64,000 nt of DNA from Neurospora intermedia (taxonomy: Eukaryota > Ascomycota > Sordariomycetes > Sordariales > Sordariaceae): contig BTPP01000010.1 in NCBI GenBank assembly GCA_037102815.1, positions 620,001 to 684,000 on the forward strand. Direction: 5' to 3'. The notes under the pieces are model-generated. The model made no database searches and was not told the DNA's origin. It worked only from the letters and a program-made list of their open reading frames with translations. Numbering within the stretch: position 1 is the stretch's first letter; every line of letters begins with the position of its first letter. The position numbers were made by a program, and so were the translations under genes. Below, in pieces: positions 1 to 11,043 of this stretch.

Positions 1-96
1 CCTACTAAGGATCAATTAGCCGATAATTTAACAAAGCCAATGGATAATAAATATTTATTAGACTGGCGGGCTAAAGTTGGTATTGAAAAATTATAG
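1..96 (+). CDS. C-terminal end of Ty1/copia pol (RNase H tail), partial at window edge
   Basis: Frame 1 from the first base reads PTKDQLADNLTKPMD, then a W-x-KVGI-like ending, and stops at TAG (94-96). This is the conserved tail of copia-type reverse transcriptase/RNase H polyproteins (the D-x-ADxLTKP signature). Only the last 31 codons are in the window; the rest lies to the left. The stretch keeps CA and TG dinucleotides and has no internal stop, unlike most repeats here, so it is weakly RIP-mutated. Family call from motif recognition only. Confidence 0.75.
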   Translation, partial: PTKDQLADNLTKPMDNKYLLDWRAKVGIEKL

Positions 97-409
97 GTTT
101 TTTATCTTATAAATAAGATTTTCCTATATTTGAGGTTTTTGGTAATATATACCTTTTTTACCTTATACTATCTATTGTTAATAATAGTAGTAATAATAAT
201 AATAATAATAATAATAGTATTTATTATAATAAATTACTATATAAAAAGGTTTTTTATAAATATTAAAAAATATTTATATTTTTTACCTTAATAAATTTTT
301 AAAATAAGAGTTTTAAATTTTTCTCTTATAAAAGACTTTCTTAATATATATATTATATAATACTATATATCTATAACCTAATTACTACCGTAACTAGTTT
401 ACGGGGGAG
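97..409. other. AT-rich 3' untranslated part of the copia element with purine tract
   Basis: Between the pol stop and the probable LTR lies AT-rich sequence with an (AAT)n run at 187-215. It ends in a purine-rich stretch, ACGGGGGAG at 401-409, which fits a polypurine tract priming plus-strand synthesis. No coding potential is visible. Confidence 0.45.
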
Positions 410-960
410 TGTTGGGCTTACTATATATATTATATAATATTATATATATATAACGGATTTACGGGGTTATATTATACCTTATAGGTATAAGCAATTATAT
501 ATAAATATATATATATAAGTTGATTTTTATCGATTCTATATACTAGTAGTTAAAATTCTACTATATAACCCTAACCTTCTTAGAAGGTAGTCTACTAGGC
601 TTGCCAAGGCGGCCCAGAAGCCCAGTGTGGCCCAGGGAGGCTCAGGGAGCCTCAAAGAGTTCCAGGGTGGAAGAAGTCTCCCGGGTAGACAGGGGTCGAA
701 ATGAAAAGTGGAGACTTAATCTCGCCTACCCTAGAGGTTTCACCACTACCCCCTTCGGCTATTCCTTAGCGAATACGAACAAACAAACCATTTCCGGAAT
801 CTCCGGAAGCCGAAGAATCCGACGGAACAAACGGCTTGTCCGTAGGACAACCGGTTGGCTCAGAAAGTCTATAAGAAGAAGGCCTTCCCCCGAGGAAGAA
901 GCTTTCTTTCTTCTCTATAGTCACTCTTCTATATCTTTACCAATATAAGAGCTACACACA
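410..960 (+). mobile_element. Probable copia 3' LTR (left end at 410, right end uncertain)
   Basis: TGTTGGGC at 410 directly follows the candidate polypurine tract, as expected for an LTR start of the TGTTG type. The first ~190 bp are AT-rich. From about 597 the sequence abruptly becomes GC-normal and retains CA/TG. The right end is not fixed because the partner LTR is outside the window; I chose an ACA end near 960 as a placeholder. The open frame at 601-948 shows no recognisable domain. Confidence 0.35.
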
Positions 961-1200
961 CAAACCATATACCATTCTACTCGTCTTTGACTCCTCTACA
1001 CACCTATGCCACGAGAAATATCAATTTCCTACTCTGCAACCCTCTTTCTCCACCAAAGAAAGAAAGACCACTTTTATCTTATTATTCATCCTTCCGATTT
1101 CCATATCGAATCTACCGTTGAAGCGATTACCCTCTTCGAAGACCCGGATTCCTCTTCTTCAGTACTATATAGTAATAAACCCCAATTTAATTCCTAGTAT
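961..1200. other. Little-mutated island right of the copia end
   Basis: A GC-normal stretch carries a 63-codon open frame (1006-1197, MPREISIS...) with no recognisable domain. It could be LTR/leader sequence of the copia element or part of another element. Beyond 1200 the sequence becomes strongly AT-rich. Confidence 0.3.
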
Positions 1201-1675
1201 TACCTCTATACCTTTTAGTAGTACCCCTTCAATTCTACTATTTAATAAATAAGAGATAAGAGTAACTAAAATTTTTAGGTAATATATAATTATTACTACT
1301 ACGTTACTAGCGAAAGTTCTTAGCGCGGGCAATTTATCGGCGGCTATTATAGATTTTTAAAAGATATTTAAAGAATGGTTAAAAAAGGGTAATATAATAA
1401 GGTATATTAAGAAGTTAGTGAAGGAGTTATTAATTACTAATATATAAATAAGTCTTGGCGAGGAAATTAAAGAAATATACGTAGAAGAGTAGATTAGCGA
1501 TTCGGACGCTTATAATTTGCGGAGGTTGTAATATATATTAACTTCTTTATATATTAATTATATATAGGTATTCTCTTTATTAATCTTAGGTTACTTATAT
1601 AGAAACTCTATTAAAAAGATATATATTTTGTATTTTTATAGATAAATATATTATTAGAACCCTCTTATACTAATT

Positions 1676-1860
1676 ATTTTTACTCTTATTAGAGTTAGGG
1701 TTAAGGGATTTTAGTATTTTTACTCTTATTAAAGTAAGGGGACCTCGGTATTTTTACTCTTATTAGAGTAAGGGGACTTCGGTATCTTTATTCTTATTAG
1801 AGTAAAGGGACCTTACTATTTCTATTCCTATTAGAATAAAAAGACTTTACTTCTTTTATT
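1676..1860. repeat. 34-bp minisatellite with a palindromic core, about five copies
   Basis: The core ACTCTTATTAGAGT, an inverted repeat able to form a short hairpin, recurs at 1682, 1722, 1756, 1790 and 1824. The first interval is 40 bp and the next three are 34 bp. The spacer is AAGGGGACCTCGGTATTT-like. Copies differ mainly by C/T and G/A changes, as expected if RIP acted on an existing array. Confidence 0.7.
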
Positions 1861-4800
1861 CCTACTATAATAAAGAGGGGATAGTATTAGAGTAATAGGA
1901 GTAAAGTAGTAATAAATAGTTCCTATTTATATTTATATTTATAAATATCGGAATTCGACTCTAGTCGGAGGAAAGATAACTTAATTTAAACCTAATATTT
2001 ATTATACTTCGGTTATTAATCTTTATACGTAGGACGCCGGGTAGAGTATAATAGTACAATAGGGGCTAAGGTTATAATAGTATATAGGGCTAGCCCCGAA
2101 GGATCTACGGCTAGAGTAGGTAAGGCGCTACTATCTCTACTATATATTATACTATTAGTATAAACGTTTTTATACTTACCGTTCGGAATAGTATTAGTAA
2201 CTGAAAATAGTTTAATATATTCGGCGATAAGGTTAGGACTATACTAATCTAAATATTTCCAATTTTATAGGAGGGGTATACTTTTAATTATATCCGCTAT
2301 AGTATATACGGATACGCCTCTACCGACTATTAAACGTATAATTTACTAGGACATTTCGGGTAGGATAAGAATAGAGTATAGTAATTAGAAATCGATATTT
2401 AATATTATAAATATAAATATAATATACTCTATAAAAAAACCTTCGAAATAAAATAAGAATAAGCTTACCTTATTTATAGGCGTAGGGGCACCGAACTTCT
2501 TCGATTTTAAGGGCATTTATTTAATTCAATTAAGGTAATAGTTATATCTATTATAGTAAGTACTCCGTAGGTAATTCTAATAGTTGATATAATTCTAGAG
2601 TATTTTAAATAGGGCTTCGTAGAAATATATTATATTAGTAATAGTATATATATTAGAATAGTTATTAATTAGGTTGGTTTATTACTTTTCGTCCCGTTTT
2701 GTCTACTTCTTCGATTGGAAGTTCTAGAGCGGGAATATACTATAGATAAGGTCTTCTATAAACTATATATTCGTAGTCCGGTTAAATAATTAGGATTATA
2801 TAACTTTAAATAAGGTATCTATTATAAAGGACGAATTGGATTTATATATATATAAGGGGTCGGTAGGTTGTATCGCTAATACGGACGGTTTAACGAATTC
2901 GAATTTAAATTGATTAAAATACTAGTAGGGCGTAAAGAAGTAGGCAATATTATATTTACTACTACGGATAATGCGGTTAAAACGCTACTATAAATTTAAA
3001 ATATCTTTAAATTTAATTTAATTATATTATATAATACGTATTATATTGGGGATATCTATCCCTATTCCTAATATTATTATAGATATAATAATATAATATT
3101 AGGATTCGGGGGTAATAAATTAATAATAGAAGCGATCTTAATTTATAGGACGGATATATAAGTAATATACTTAAATAGTTAAATATATATTGGATTGATT
3201 ATAGAGATTATATTTAATTAAGGAGCGAATAAGATACTTCCTCGCTTTATTAATTAAATCTTTATTATTAATATAAATAATTATTTTTAGGATAGTACTA
3301 TTGGAAGTAGGGCCGAAAAGGAATTTAAAACGTTTAAAATTTTATATTTTAAATTTAAGGATAGAATTAAAGATAATATTAATATTAGGCCGATCGATAG
3401 AGGTATAGATAATTTAAAGTAAATTTACTAATTATTTAAATAGATAGAAGCTAGTATATTTATATATATATATTTCTAATTCCTTAGTTAATATAGCTGT
3501 ATATTCAAATTATAGGATTAAAAGGGGTAGAATCTAATGGAATTAATAAAGATCGGAGAAATAAGTATGGAAATCGCGCTACTAGTAAATAGTATAAAGT
3601 TCGTTAATAGTAATAAATATTATCCGGGTAGCGAATTTTAGAGCGCGAAGGAGTTTGAAAAATCGGTAATAGAGGGTTTGCTCGGGTTTAAAGAGAATAT
3701 ATATAAAATATTCCGAACGTATATAATCCTATAATATATTAATTTAAATATATTAATTACCTATTAGAAAGAATAGGGTAAATTTATATACTTTATAAAA
3801 GTTTTAATTAATTAATAGGGGTTTAATATTAAGATATAATATAATAACGTCCCTTTATTTTTAACCGAAACGAGTAAAAAGTATAATTTATATTATAATT
3901 TACGTAGGAAGAATAACTAATATTATTTAAAGTATAATACTTTTACTAAAACCGGTTATAATAATAAGAATTATATTATTATACCGGTAAATAATATAAT
4001 AGATATATTTAACCTATTTAGGGTAAGGCTAACGTAGGGCTTAATTGGACGCTAATCGAGCGATTAGGTTAAATAAAAGTTGAATAATAGTATATATAAA
4101 CCGAATTTAAAATTATTTATATTTATTTGAATTTATATATTCGATAATTATAGTAATATATTATTGTATAATTATATTTAGTATAAGTGAAATAGTAAAG
4201 TTGGAATAGGTTTGAAAGTATTAAATAAAAGTAAAAATTTCGTCGAAGGTATAATCTAGTTGGGCTATTATCTTAGTTAAATTTTAGATAATTTAGATTA
4301 AAATTAGTAGAAATATAATACCTATTTTTTAAATAAGGATTATTATAGCCGACGAAGGTAACTCCCTAATAGATAGTTAATAGTAAATATAAGTAATAAT
4401 AGAAAAAAAAAAAAAGGTTTATAGAAGTTCGTATTTGTACTATATCTAATAAATAAACCGCTTTTGAATACGATTTATTATTATTAAGATATTTAAAAGT
4501 ATTTATAAATTTCTTATCTCTATTGAGGCCGATTTATATATATACAATTGCAGCCGACGGTATTTTTGCGCAAAACTATAATAGACCTCCTCTTATAAAA
4601 GTTCGAGGGGGGGAGACCTATATAATTGTAGGGCGGGTCCGCTAAAGGTTGTCGTCGGAGGTCGTATAATAGAGACTATATATAATACGTAGTTCGCTTT
4701 CCTAAGGCCCTAATCAGCTCGCTACACAGCTAGAACGTACAGAAATATTTCGCTATATTTTAATATACTAGCGCCCAATACGCTAGTAGTTGTACTGCTT

Positions 4801-5199
4801 TTAACGTAGTAACCGTACTGGAGCCGTATTAGAATAACCGTATTAGTGCTTAATTAACTAAATTTATCGTTATTAACCGTATTTAATATAATTAATACCT
4901 AGAAATTTATACCGCTTTTAGAAAGAGGGGTTAACCTTATTGTCGTTGTTTGTAATATTGTAAATAAAGTAAATAATACTAGTAATCGACCAAACGACTA
5001 AATATCCCCGAGATAGCCTTATAACCTCTACTAGAGGGTATCGATTTATTCCAACTCTATATCCAACCCCCAATATTGGGTCTAGTAGAGGAAGATATAC
5101 TATTAGAGCCCATTTAGAATATTTTTAGCGACCTAATGCCTACTAGTTGTAATAATAATTAGCCGCCTCCTTTCCCTTCTCTAGTTATTATACCTACCT

Positions 5200-6450
5200 A
5201 GTTAGTAAATAAGGCTAGTTAAGAACCGGTACTAAATCCTCCTGCTACTAAAATTGTTAGTATTGAAGATACTTTTCTTTTAGTTTAATTGGCGCTAGTT
5301 AGAAGGAAGTGGGTAATTAAATTAGTAATTAGGAAGCTAATGGTAAAGAGAATTAGAAAGAAGGCGCCGGTCCCGGTACTAAATAGTACTAAAACTATAA
5401 GATTTACCGCCTAAAAGATTACTACTTTTATAGTTTAGTTATTATATTGTAAAGGAGAGGGCTAGTTTAATAGTATATACTAGAAGGATTATAGTAAGGC
5501 GTAGGATTACTTTATTGATATATATAACGAGATGTAGCTAGGTTGGCGATAGGACTTTATTTGTATAAAGAGTAAATAGAATATAGAGAAGTAGCGGTAT
5601 ATTGTATAGTAAACTCTCTTTACTAAATATTTTAGTATTAGTATTAACCCGGATACCTATTTACCTATTATCTTTAACGAATATTAAAAGAGTTTTATTA
5701 AGTATTATAGTACTAAAATGTATAGTATTAATTAGGTTCGCTACTAACCCTTCGGTGATATTAAAGTATATAAAGGAGTCTTTTTTAAATTGAAGGGTGC
5801 CGGGCTTAATATTATTAAACTAAGCGAAATATAGTAAAAAGAGGGGTTTATAGTCGGAATTAGTTATAAAGATAAGGATAAATTAAACGATAATTTACTT
5901 AACGAGGTTAAAGTAGGGGGCGAAGTAAAGTAGGATAATAAAAATAATAACGGCGGTAACGATTCTAATAATAGGGATAAGGACGACGAGGAGGAGGATA
6001 ATGGTAGTAATAAATTTAAATTATTTATTACGTTAAAATAGATTATAGTATTGTAAGTAGTAAGAATAATTAATAATAGTTAGAGGATAACTAAGGTACA
6101 ACGGTATTACTTTAATATTAATCCGGATAAGACTCCTATTAATTAAGCTATTACGCTTATAAATATAAATAGGGGTGGAGGGGGTAAGAAGCGGTCGGAT
6201 ATTGTAATGCTAGGGAGTTCGATAGAGAAAGTAGTAGCCTCGTTGCAAGCCCTTAAACTTCCTAGTACGGCCGACGTTGGTATTGCGGTTAATAATTTAT
6301 AGGCGTACTTTACTAGTAAAGTAATAGAGTTAGAAATAATAGCGTATATTAATTATCTTATAAATAATTTACTAATTGTAATAATATAGATAAGGTTGGG
6401 TAAAGGTATAAAAAGTACGTATATAGATAGATGGAAGCGAGGGATCTAAA
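5200..6450 (+). pseudogene. RIP-degenerate coding relic, unassigned
   Basis: Plus-strand frames here read as lysine/alanine-rich protein with only TAG/TAA interruptions, for example AxRRKW, KKAPVPVLNSTK and KDYSKA around 5290-5500, and an Asp/Glu/Asn-rich acidic stretch near 5930-6020. The pattern suggests a former coding region (gag-like or DNA-binding). I recognise no family domain and the limits are approximate. Confidence 0.3.
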
Positions 6451-6560
6451 AAGATATAGTACTAGTTAGAAAATTAGATAATTTACAATTATTTTACTAG
6501 AATTATAGAAGTAAATACCCTTTTTTTTTTTACTAGTAAAATTTTACTAAAATTAAATAC

Positions 6561-6687
6561 TCGATTTTATATAGATAATTCAATATTGCTCAGATAATTC
6601 GATTTTATACGACTTTGCTTAGATAATTCGATTTTATATAGATAATTCGATTTTATACGACTTTGTTCAGATAATTCGATTTTATAT
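6561..6687. repeat. Tandem repeat of alternating 19- and 29-bp units
   Basis: The string CGATTTTATA starts at 6562, 6600, 6629, 6648 and 6677, giving spacings of 38, 29, 19 and 29 bp. Units are either CGATTTTATATAGATAATT or the same with an ACGACTTTGCTT insert. No gene overlaps it. Confidence 0.65.
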
Positions 6688-6899
6688 ATAATAATCTTAA
6701 TACCCCTCCTCTCGCCTCCTTTCGCCTCCTTTCACCTCCTCTCCCCTTTATTTTACCTTCTACGAATTGATTACTATTATTTATTTATTAATTAAATTGT
6801 ATTATAACGGATATTATTAGAATAAATACCCTTTACTACTTTATTCGTTCGCCGGCGCGCCCTTTTTATTATCTCTTCTTCTATTAGTGTTAATACTCT

Positions 6900-7900
6900 T
6901 ACTTCCTTCTTTGAATGTATAGCGATAAAGTTATAAAGCCCGGTTACTGTATATACAATTTAGACCTACTTTTTTATAGAGTATTCGATAGACGCGATCC
7001 GTACAATCTTCTACCTTCTCTTTACGAAACTAAAAATTTACTCAATAATAATACGAATACAAGTATAATGTAAGTTGTATAGTTCTTTTACTGTCTCGGG
7101 TAGTTTATTCGTATTTTTCTAATTTTATAAATGGTATTTAACGTTCGAATAGGGAATTATAATCCTTAACTAGGTCCTAAACCTTATATCTATTACGTAA
7201 TATCGCAATTTTAATATATAAAAAGATCTTCCGAATATATAAATATATAATGAAATATTATTCAAAAACCCTTTCGCGCCCGTTAGTATATATATAAAAG
7301 TATAATCGAACTTTATAATAGCGAAGACGTTTTATATAAGGTTGCCTTTTCGATTATAATATTTCTATTACTACTATAGCGGTACGTGAGCGGTAATGTA
7401 AGTCCCGTCGATAGCGTTAATATAGTTATTGAAAGAGTTAAATATAGGGTTCAATTTAATATTAGGGTCCAAATAATTGTCTTTTAGTAACTTTATATAC
7501 TCTTAATAGAGTACAATAAATTTAAGGAGTAAATCTTTAACGATAATACTTATAGTATTTTAATTAATTTAGAACTTATATACTATAACCCGCTAGGATT
7601 CGGCGTATACTAGTATATATAGTATTACTATTACCTTCTAACGTATAGTCTAATATCTAATCGCTTCTATACTATAAATTTAAAGTTATCCTACTAGCGT
7701 ATCGAAGGTATACCGATCTATACGAAAGAGGTTTTTAAACTAGGTTTTAGAACTATAGTATATAGTATCGGCTAATTCTCTAATATATATTGGGCTACCC
7801 GGGTATATAGGAGTAGGCGGTTTACATATACTTTTTTAGTATTAAGGAGAATGTAAATTACGTTCGCTATAGTAAAAGTAAAAATAATTTAGTTAGTACT
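6900..7900 (-). pseudogene. PIF/Harbinger-type (DDE_Tnp_4) transposase relic, RIP-inactivated
   Basis: The minus strand carries the three blocks of DDE_Tnp_4 nucleases in order. First, NNYINAIDGTYITAHVPL at about 7450-7385, holding the first catalytic Asp (family form GAIDGTHIPAxVP). Second, NRKGNLIQNVFA at about 7356-7321 (family NRKGxxSQNVLA). Third, an IIE-IFSFVKRR-KI block at about 7050-7000 followed by VTGLYNFI, matching the family's RNVIERTFGVLKRRFKIL and LHNFI. The frame is broken by TAA/TAG where CAA/CAG or TGG would be expected. The N-terminal part, toward 7900, is less clear. Non-functional as it stands; no terminal repeats were found. Confidence 0.75.
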
Positions 7901-8199
7901 ATCTATATTGATTTTTATAATAGGATGTATATAACTAATTTGTATAGAGAATATAGTAAATAGTCGTTTCTAATATCCTACACCGAAATATCTTAAAATA
8001 CAATAGAACTTTATTTATACTCCGGAACTATATTGACTTAGCTGGATTTTCGTCTTTTTGCACCGTTTGTACGCGCTAGTCTGTACGAGCAGTCTGTACA
8101 AGCTTTACGAAGGTAGTTTGGAGGCCTTCGTCAATTTTGGTAGAATTAAACGTATAGAGTACTTAATACTATAAAAAAGTAAATATCTTTAACCCGTAC

Positions 8200-9124
8200 T
8201 AGAAGGTAATGAGTACCGTATTAGCGTAGTACGAAATTTGGTACCCTGGTTCGTGTAGAAACTCGTTAGAACAGCTTTTGGCGTGAAAACGCTGCTAAAT
8301 CTGGTCAAGTCTGTTTTTTAAATCAGTCTTGGCAACCAAAAAGCCAACTTTTACCTCTGCACGACCCGGATGTGCAGCCAGCCGATTAGGGCCTAAGTTA
8401 CCAAATCCGGGGCGTATCGATGAAAAAGTACCCGCCTGTACCCTAGGTATTGATCCCATACCAGCGCAGCCTTGATTGTATACTGGAAATCCAGCACCGC
8501 CGCCATCCTTCACGACGTAAACAAATCTGTGACGATAGTAATGCGTATGTGCGTGTGCGTGTGCGTGTTGAGATTATGTCTAAGTAGAACCATCCATCTC
8601 GTCAATAGTAATAAACTGCCATACACCCCCTCCGCTGTTTCGTGCTGCATGTGAAAAAAACAAGACAGAAAGAAAAGAAAAAAACACTCCCAAGTTCAAG
8701 ATGTGAAGAAAACCTGAGCAAGTTTCTAAAAAGGAAAAAGAAAGAAAAGAAAGCTCTTTGTCGCAACCATCATAGCACGATGATGGCAATAGCGGGATGC
8801 AAAGTGTTGGGGAAGTCTCCTCAGCTTGTATGGAAGCGGGATGGACGCACAGGTCGAAGCCGCCGATGGCGAGCTTGCGAGGAGGCGCTTTGGGCCAGCC
8901 TTGGCCTCCCATTCTGACCCAACCGGGCCTGCCTGCCAACAAAAGTGAGGCCGTCAGACAAAGGGTCGTCGTCGTCGTCGTCGTTGTATAGCTCTCTGGA
9001 GTAAATCCAAATTCATGCCACCCAGTGTGGGCGTGGCGAGCCCAACAATACTATTTCTACTAGTACTACTACTACTCCCCGTCCACTGCTCCCGAGTTTG
9101 AGACAAATCGACATAATGGCCTCC
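8200..9124. other. RIP-block boundary and 3' flank of rmd5, no gene recognised
   Basis: Composition switches from AT-rich to normal within about 8040-8300. The unique DNA holds a GTGCGTGTGCGTG microsatellite (about 8545-8567) and a (GTC)n microsatellite at about 8965-8985. Several short open frames exist on both strands but overlap each other and show no domain. 9060-9124 is probably the rmd5 3' UTR. Confidence 0.5.
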
Positions 9125-9965
9125 CTAAATCATGATGCGTCTGGCATCCTTCTCCAACCCCTCGGCCGGACAGTACGGACACTTGAAGCGCGTTCCCTTC
9201 AGCAGCCTCTGCAACGTCTCCTTGGCCAGCACGTGCCCGCAAGGTATCATCATGGGCGGGTTTTGTTCCGTGGTCTGCTCCTTGGAGACCGGACAGACAA
9301 AGATGGAATGGTAGAGCATACGTTCGGGGAGCGGGGTCTCAAAGGCTAGCTCGTTGGTGGTTGTCCACTCGGTTCCCTTGGCTCGGGTGGCTTGTTGGTA
9401 TTTAATCAGGAGTGGAAGAGCCAGCGCGCCGGCTGTTACGGCCACGTATAAGGGGGATTCGGCTGACAAGCCCAAGAGGCTGCAGAACTCGCGCGTAAAG
9501 GACGAGGCCACGTCCGCAAAGGCGGTTTCCGTGGAGAAGATGTGCCTGTAGGGCGACTCGGAAAGGTTGCGAGCGTAGATCTGTGCGTTGGCGAGCTGTT
9601 GGATCTCGCCGATGTAGCGGTTGCCGAACCGCCAAAAGTTTTGTTGGGCGTACAAGAGTGCTCCTGCTGTACCGTTGAGCTCGTTGTCGGGCAGGCCGTT
9701 GACACGGGGACCCTTGAAGAGCCAGACGTATTGCAGCCTGCTCAGTTCGAACTCGAGGTTGCTGCCGCGGGCTTCGAGCTCGCCCGAGTTGCTCCGGGCC
9801 CATTCTATTGCGGAGAGTAGGTTCCGGGACTTGATGTCTTGTAGGATGGTGTACATCTGGGAGAATTTCGCTTCGAGTTCGTGGGATTGGAGCGAGGAGA
9901 GGTTCTGGAGCTGTCTGAAGCCCAAACCTGTTGCAGCGCCTTCGAGGGGGCTCATGTACTCGTCT

Positions 9966-10000
<35 letters not shown>

Positions 10001-10577
10001 TTCGTCATCATCATCATCATCATCATCCCTGTCTTCATCCATTGGCTCGTCATCATAGTTATCGCTCGCGCTCACCTGATCTTGACCCTCGACTACCGCG
10101 TTGACGTTTTCACGAGTTGCCGCGTCCCCCGTTTCCTCTATGAAAGTCGAGGCTACCGAGAACTGTCCCTCGCGCAGCAAATGCATCGAAATGGCTCGAT
10201 TTATCAAGGATTCCTGGTCAGCCATGGCGTCATGTGTTGAGGGTAGGTCCTTGAGAGGAAAGTGCTTGTCCAGCGTTTTGCCCAGCTTCCTCTGAGTTGC
10301 TGTCACGCCTTTGAGGTCGTCGTTTATTTTGTCAAAGGTTGATTTGATGGGGTTCTGAATTTTTGTGATGGACATGCTGGCTACGTGTGTGTCCATGCCT
10401 GTGTCTCTGTCAGTGTTACTCTCCCATGAGTGACTAGTGCTGAGCATCCGTACCACTTTGAACAATTTGGTCCTTCACCGAGGTGAGCATTTCAATGATC
10501 TTGTCGACCCTGTCTTCTGTCGCGGACAGACCTGGTGCCCGGTTGAGCCGGTCCAGTTCCTTCTGAAGAGCCTCCAT
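9125..10577 (-). CDS. rmd5: Rmd5/Gid2-type RING subunit of the GID/CTLH E3 ubiquitin ligase
   Basis: Two exons: 10577-10454 and 10380-9125, joined by a phase-1 intron (10453-10381; donor GTACGG, branch CTGAC, acceptor GTAG), giving 459 aa. The first exon supplies MEALQKELDRLNRAPGL, typical of the family N-terminus, and splicing gives ASMSITKIQNP in frame. Domain order: LisH at about 98-124, a run of Asp/Glu at about 150-182, CTLH/CRA at about 205-390, and a C-terminal Gid-type RING at about 404-449 (CPVSKEQ...MIPCGHV...FKCPYCPAEG). The RING has Ser where a classical one has its second Cys, as is normal for this family. In yeast this subunit forms the catalytic RING pair with Gid9 and degrades gluconeogenic enzymes. 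The Asp tract is encoded by impure GAC/GAT repeats and may vary between strains. The gene is an island between two RIP blocks. Confidence 0.88.
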
Positions 10578-11043
10578 GGCTGTTGTTTGTGCCGTCATGT
10601 TATCTAGCCTCGTGTGCGTTGCTGTAACGGTATGGAAAAGGAAAGCTGGTCAGACCGGAGTTATCGAGGCCAAGTGAGGGGGAAATGTGCATCATCTACG
10701 CGGAAGGTGACGAGATCAAAGTTCGGAACTGTGTGGCATGGGTAGAGGATGTGGCTAAGATGGGAATAATGAACGTATAGTATAGAAGGTAGTCTGGTGT
10801 TTGATTCAAAGATAAAGTGGAGGATTGGAAGAGTGTCGTTGATGGCCGTACTTGGATTGTAAGGCACGCGCCTCACTCATTGAGGTTTGGTCATCAGCAG
10901 GTAGAGGTAGGTAGGTGCATGCAGTGTCACTTACAACAGTGCAAGTGCCGTGCCCCACAGCCAGTGACGTTTCGTTAACCGGGCGAAGGTTGGTTAGGTA
11001 GGTGCCTTCCTGTAGAGGTAGCATTACCCCACCATACTAGAGG
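10578..11043. promoter_or_regulatory. Upstream region of rmd5
   Basis: No coding region is supported. The stretch holds AGGTAGGTAGGT-type repeats (10900-10920 and 10993-11003); similar TAGGTAGG motifs also occur at 41730-41740 in this window. It probably contains the rmd5 promoter; no defined transcription-factor site is claimed. Confidence 0.4.

Larger units (their letters stand above)
1201..8200. repeat. RIP-mutated AT-rich repeat block (left block)
   Basis: CA and TG are almost absent, TA is in excess, and every frame is broken mostly by TAA/TAG: the known result of C-to-T change at CpA during RIP. Recognisable contents are a 34-bp minisatellite (1676-1860), a degenerate plus-strand coding stretch (5200-6450), a 19/29-bp tandem array (6561-6687) and a Harbinger-type transposase relic (about 6900-7900). 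The stretch 2000-5100 has gag-like composition in places but I could not assign a family. Confidence 0.8.

Noticed and set aside
601-948. 115-codon open frame in the copia end
   Set aside because: Arg-rich product without a domain, lying where an LTR is expected; likely chance in GC-normal LTR DNA.
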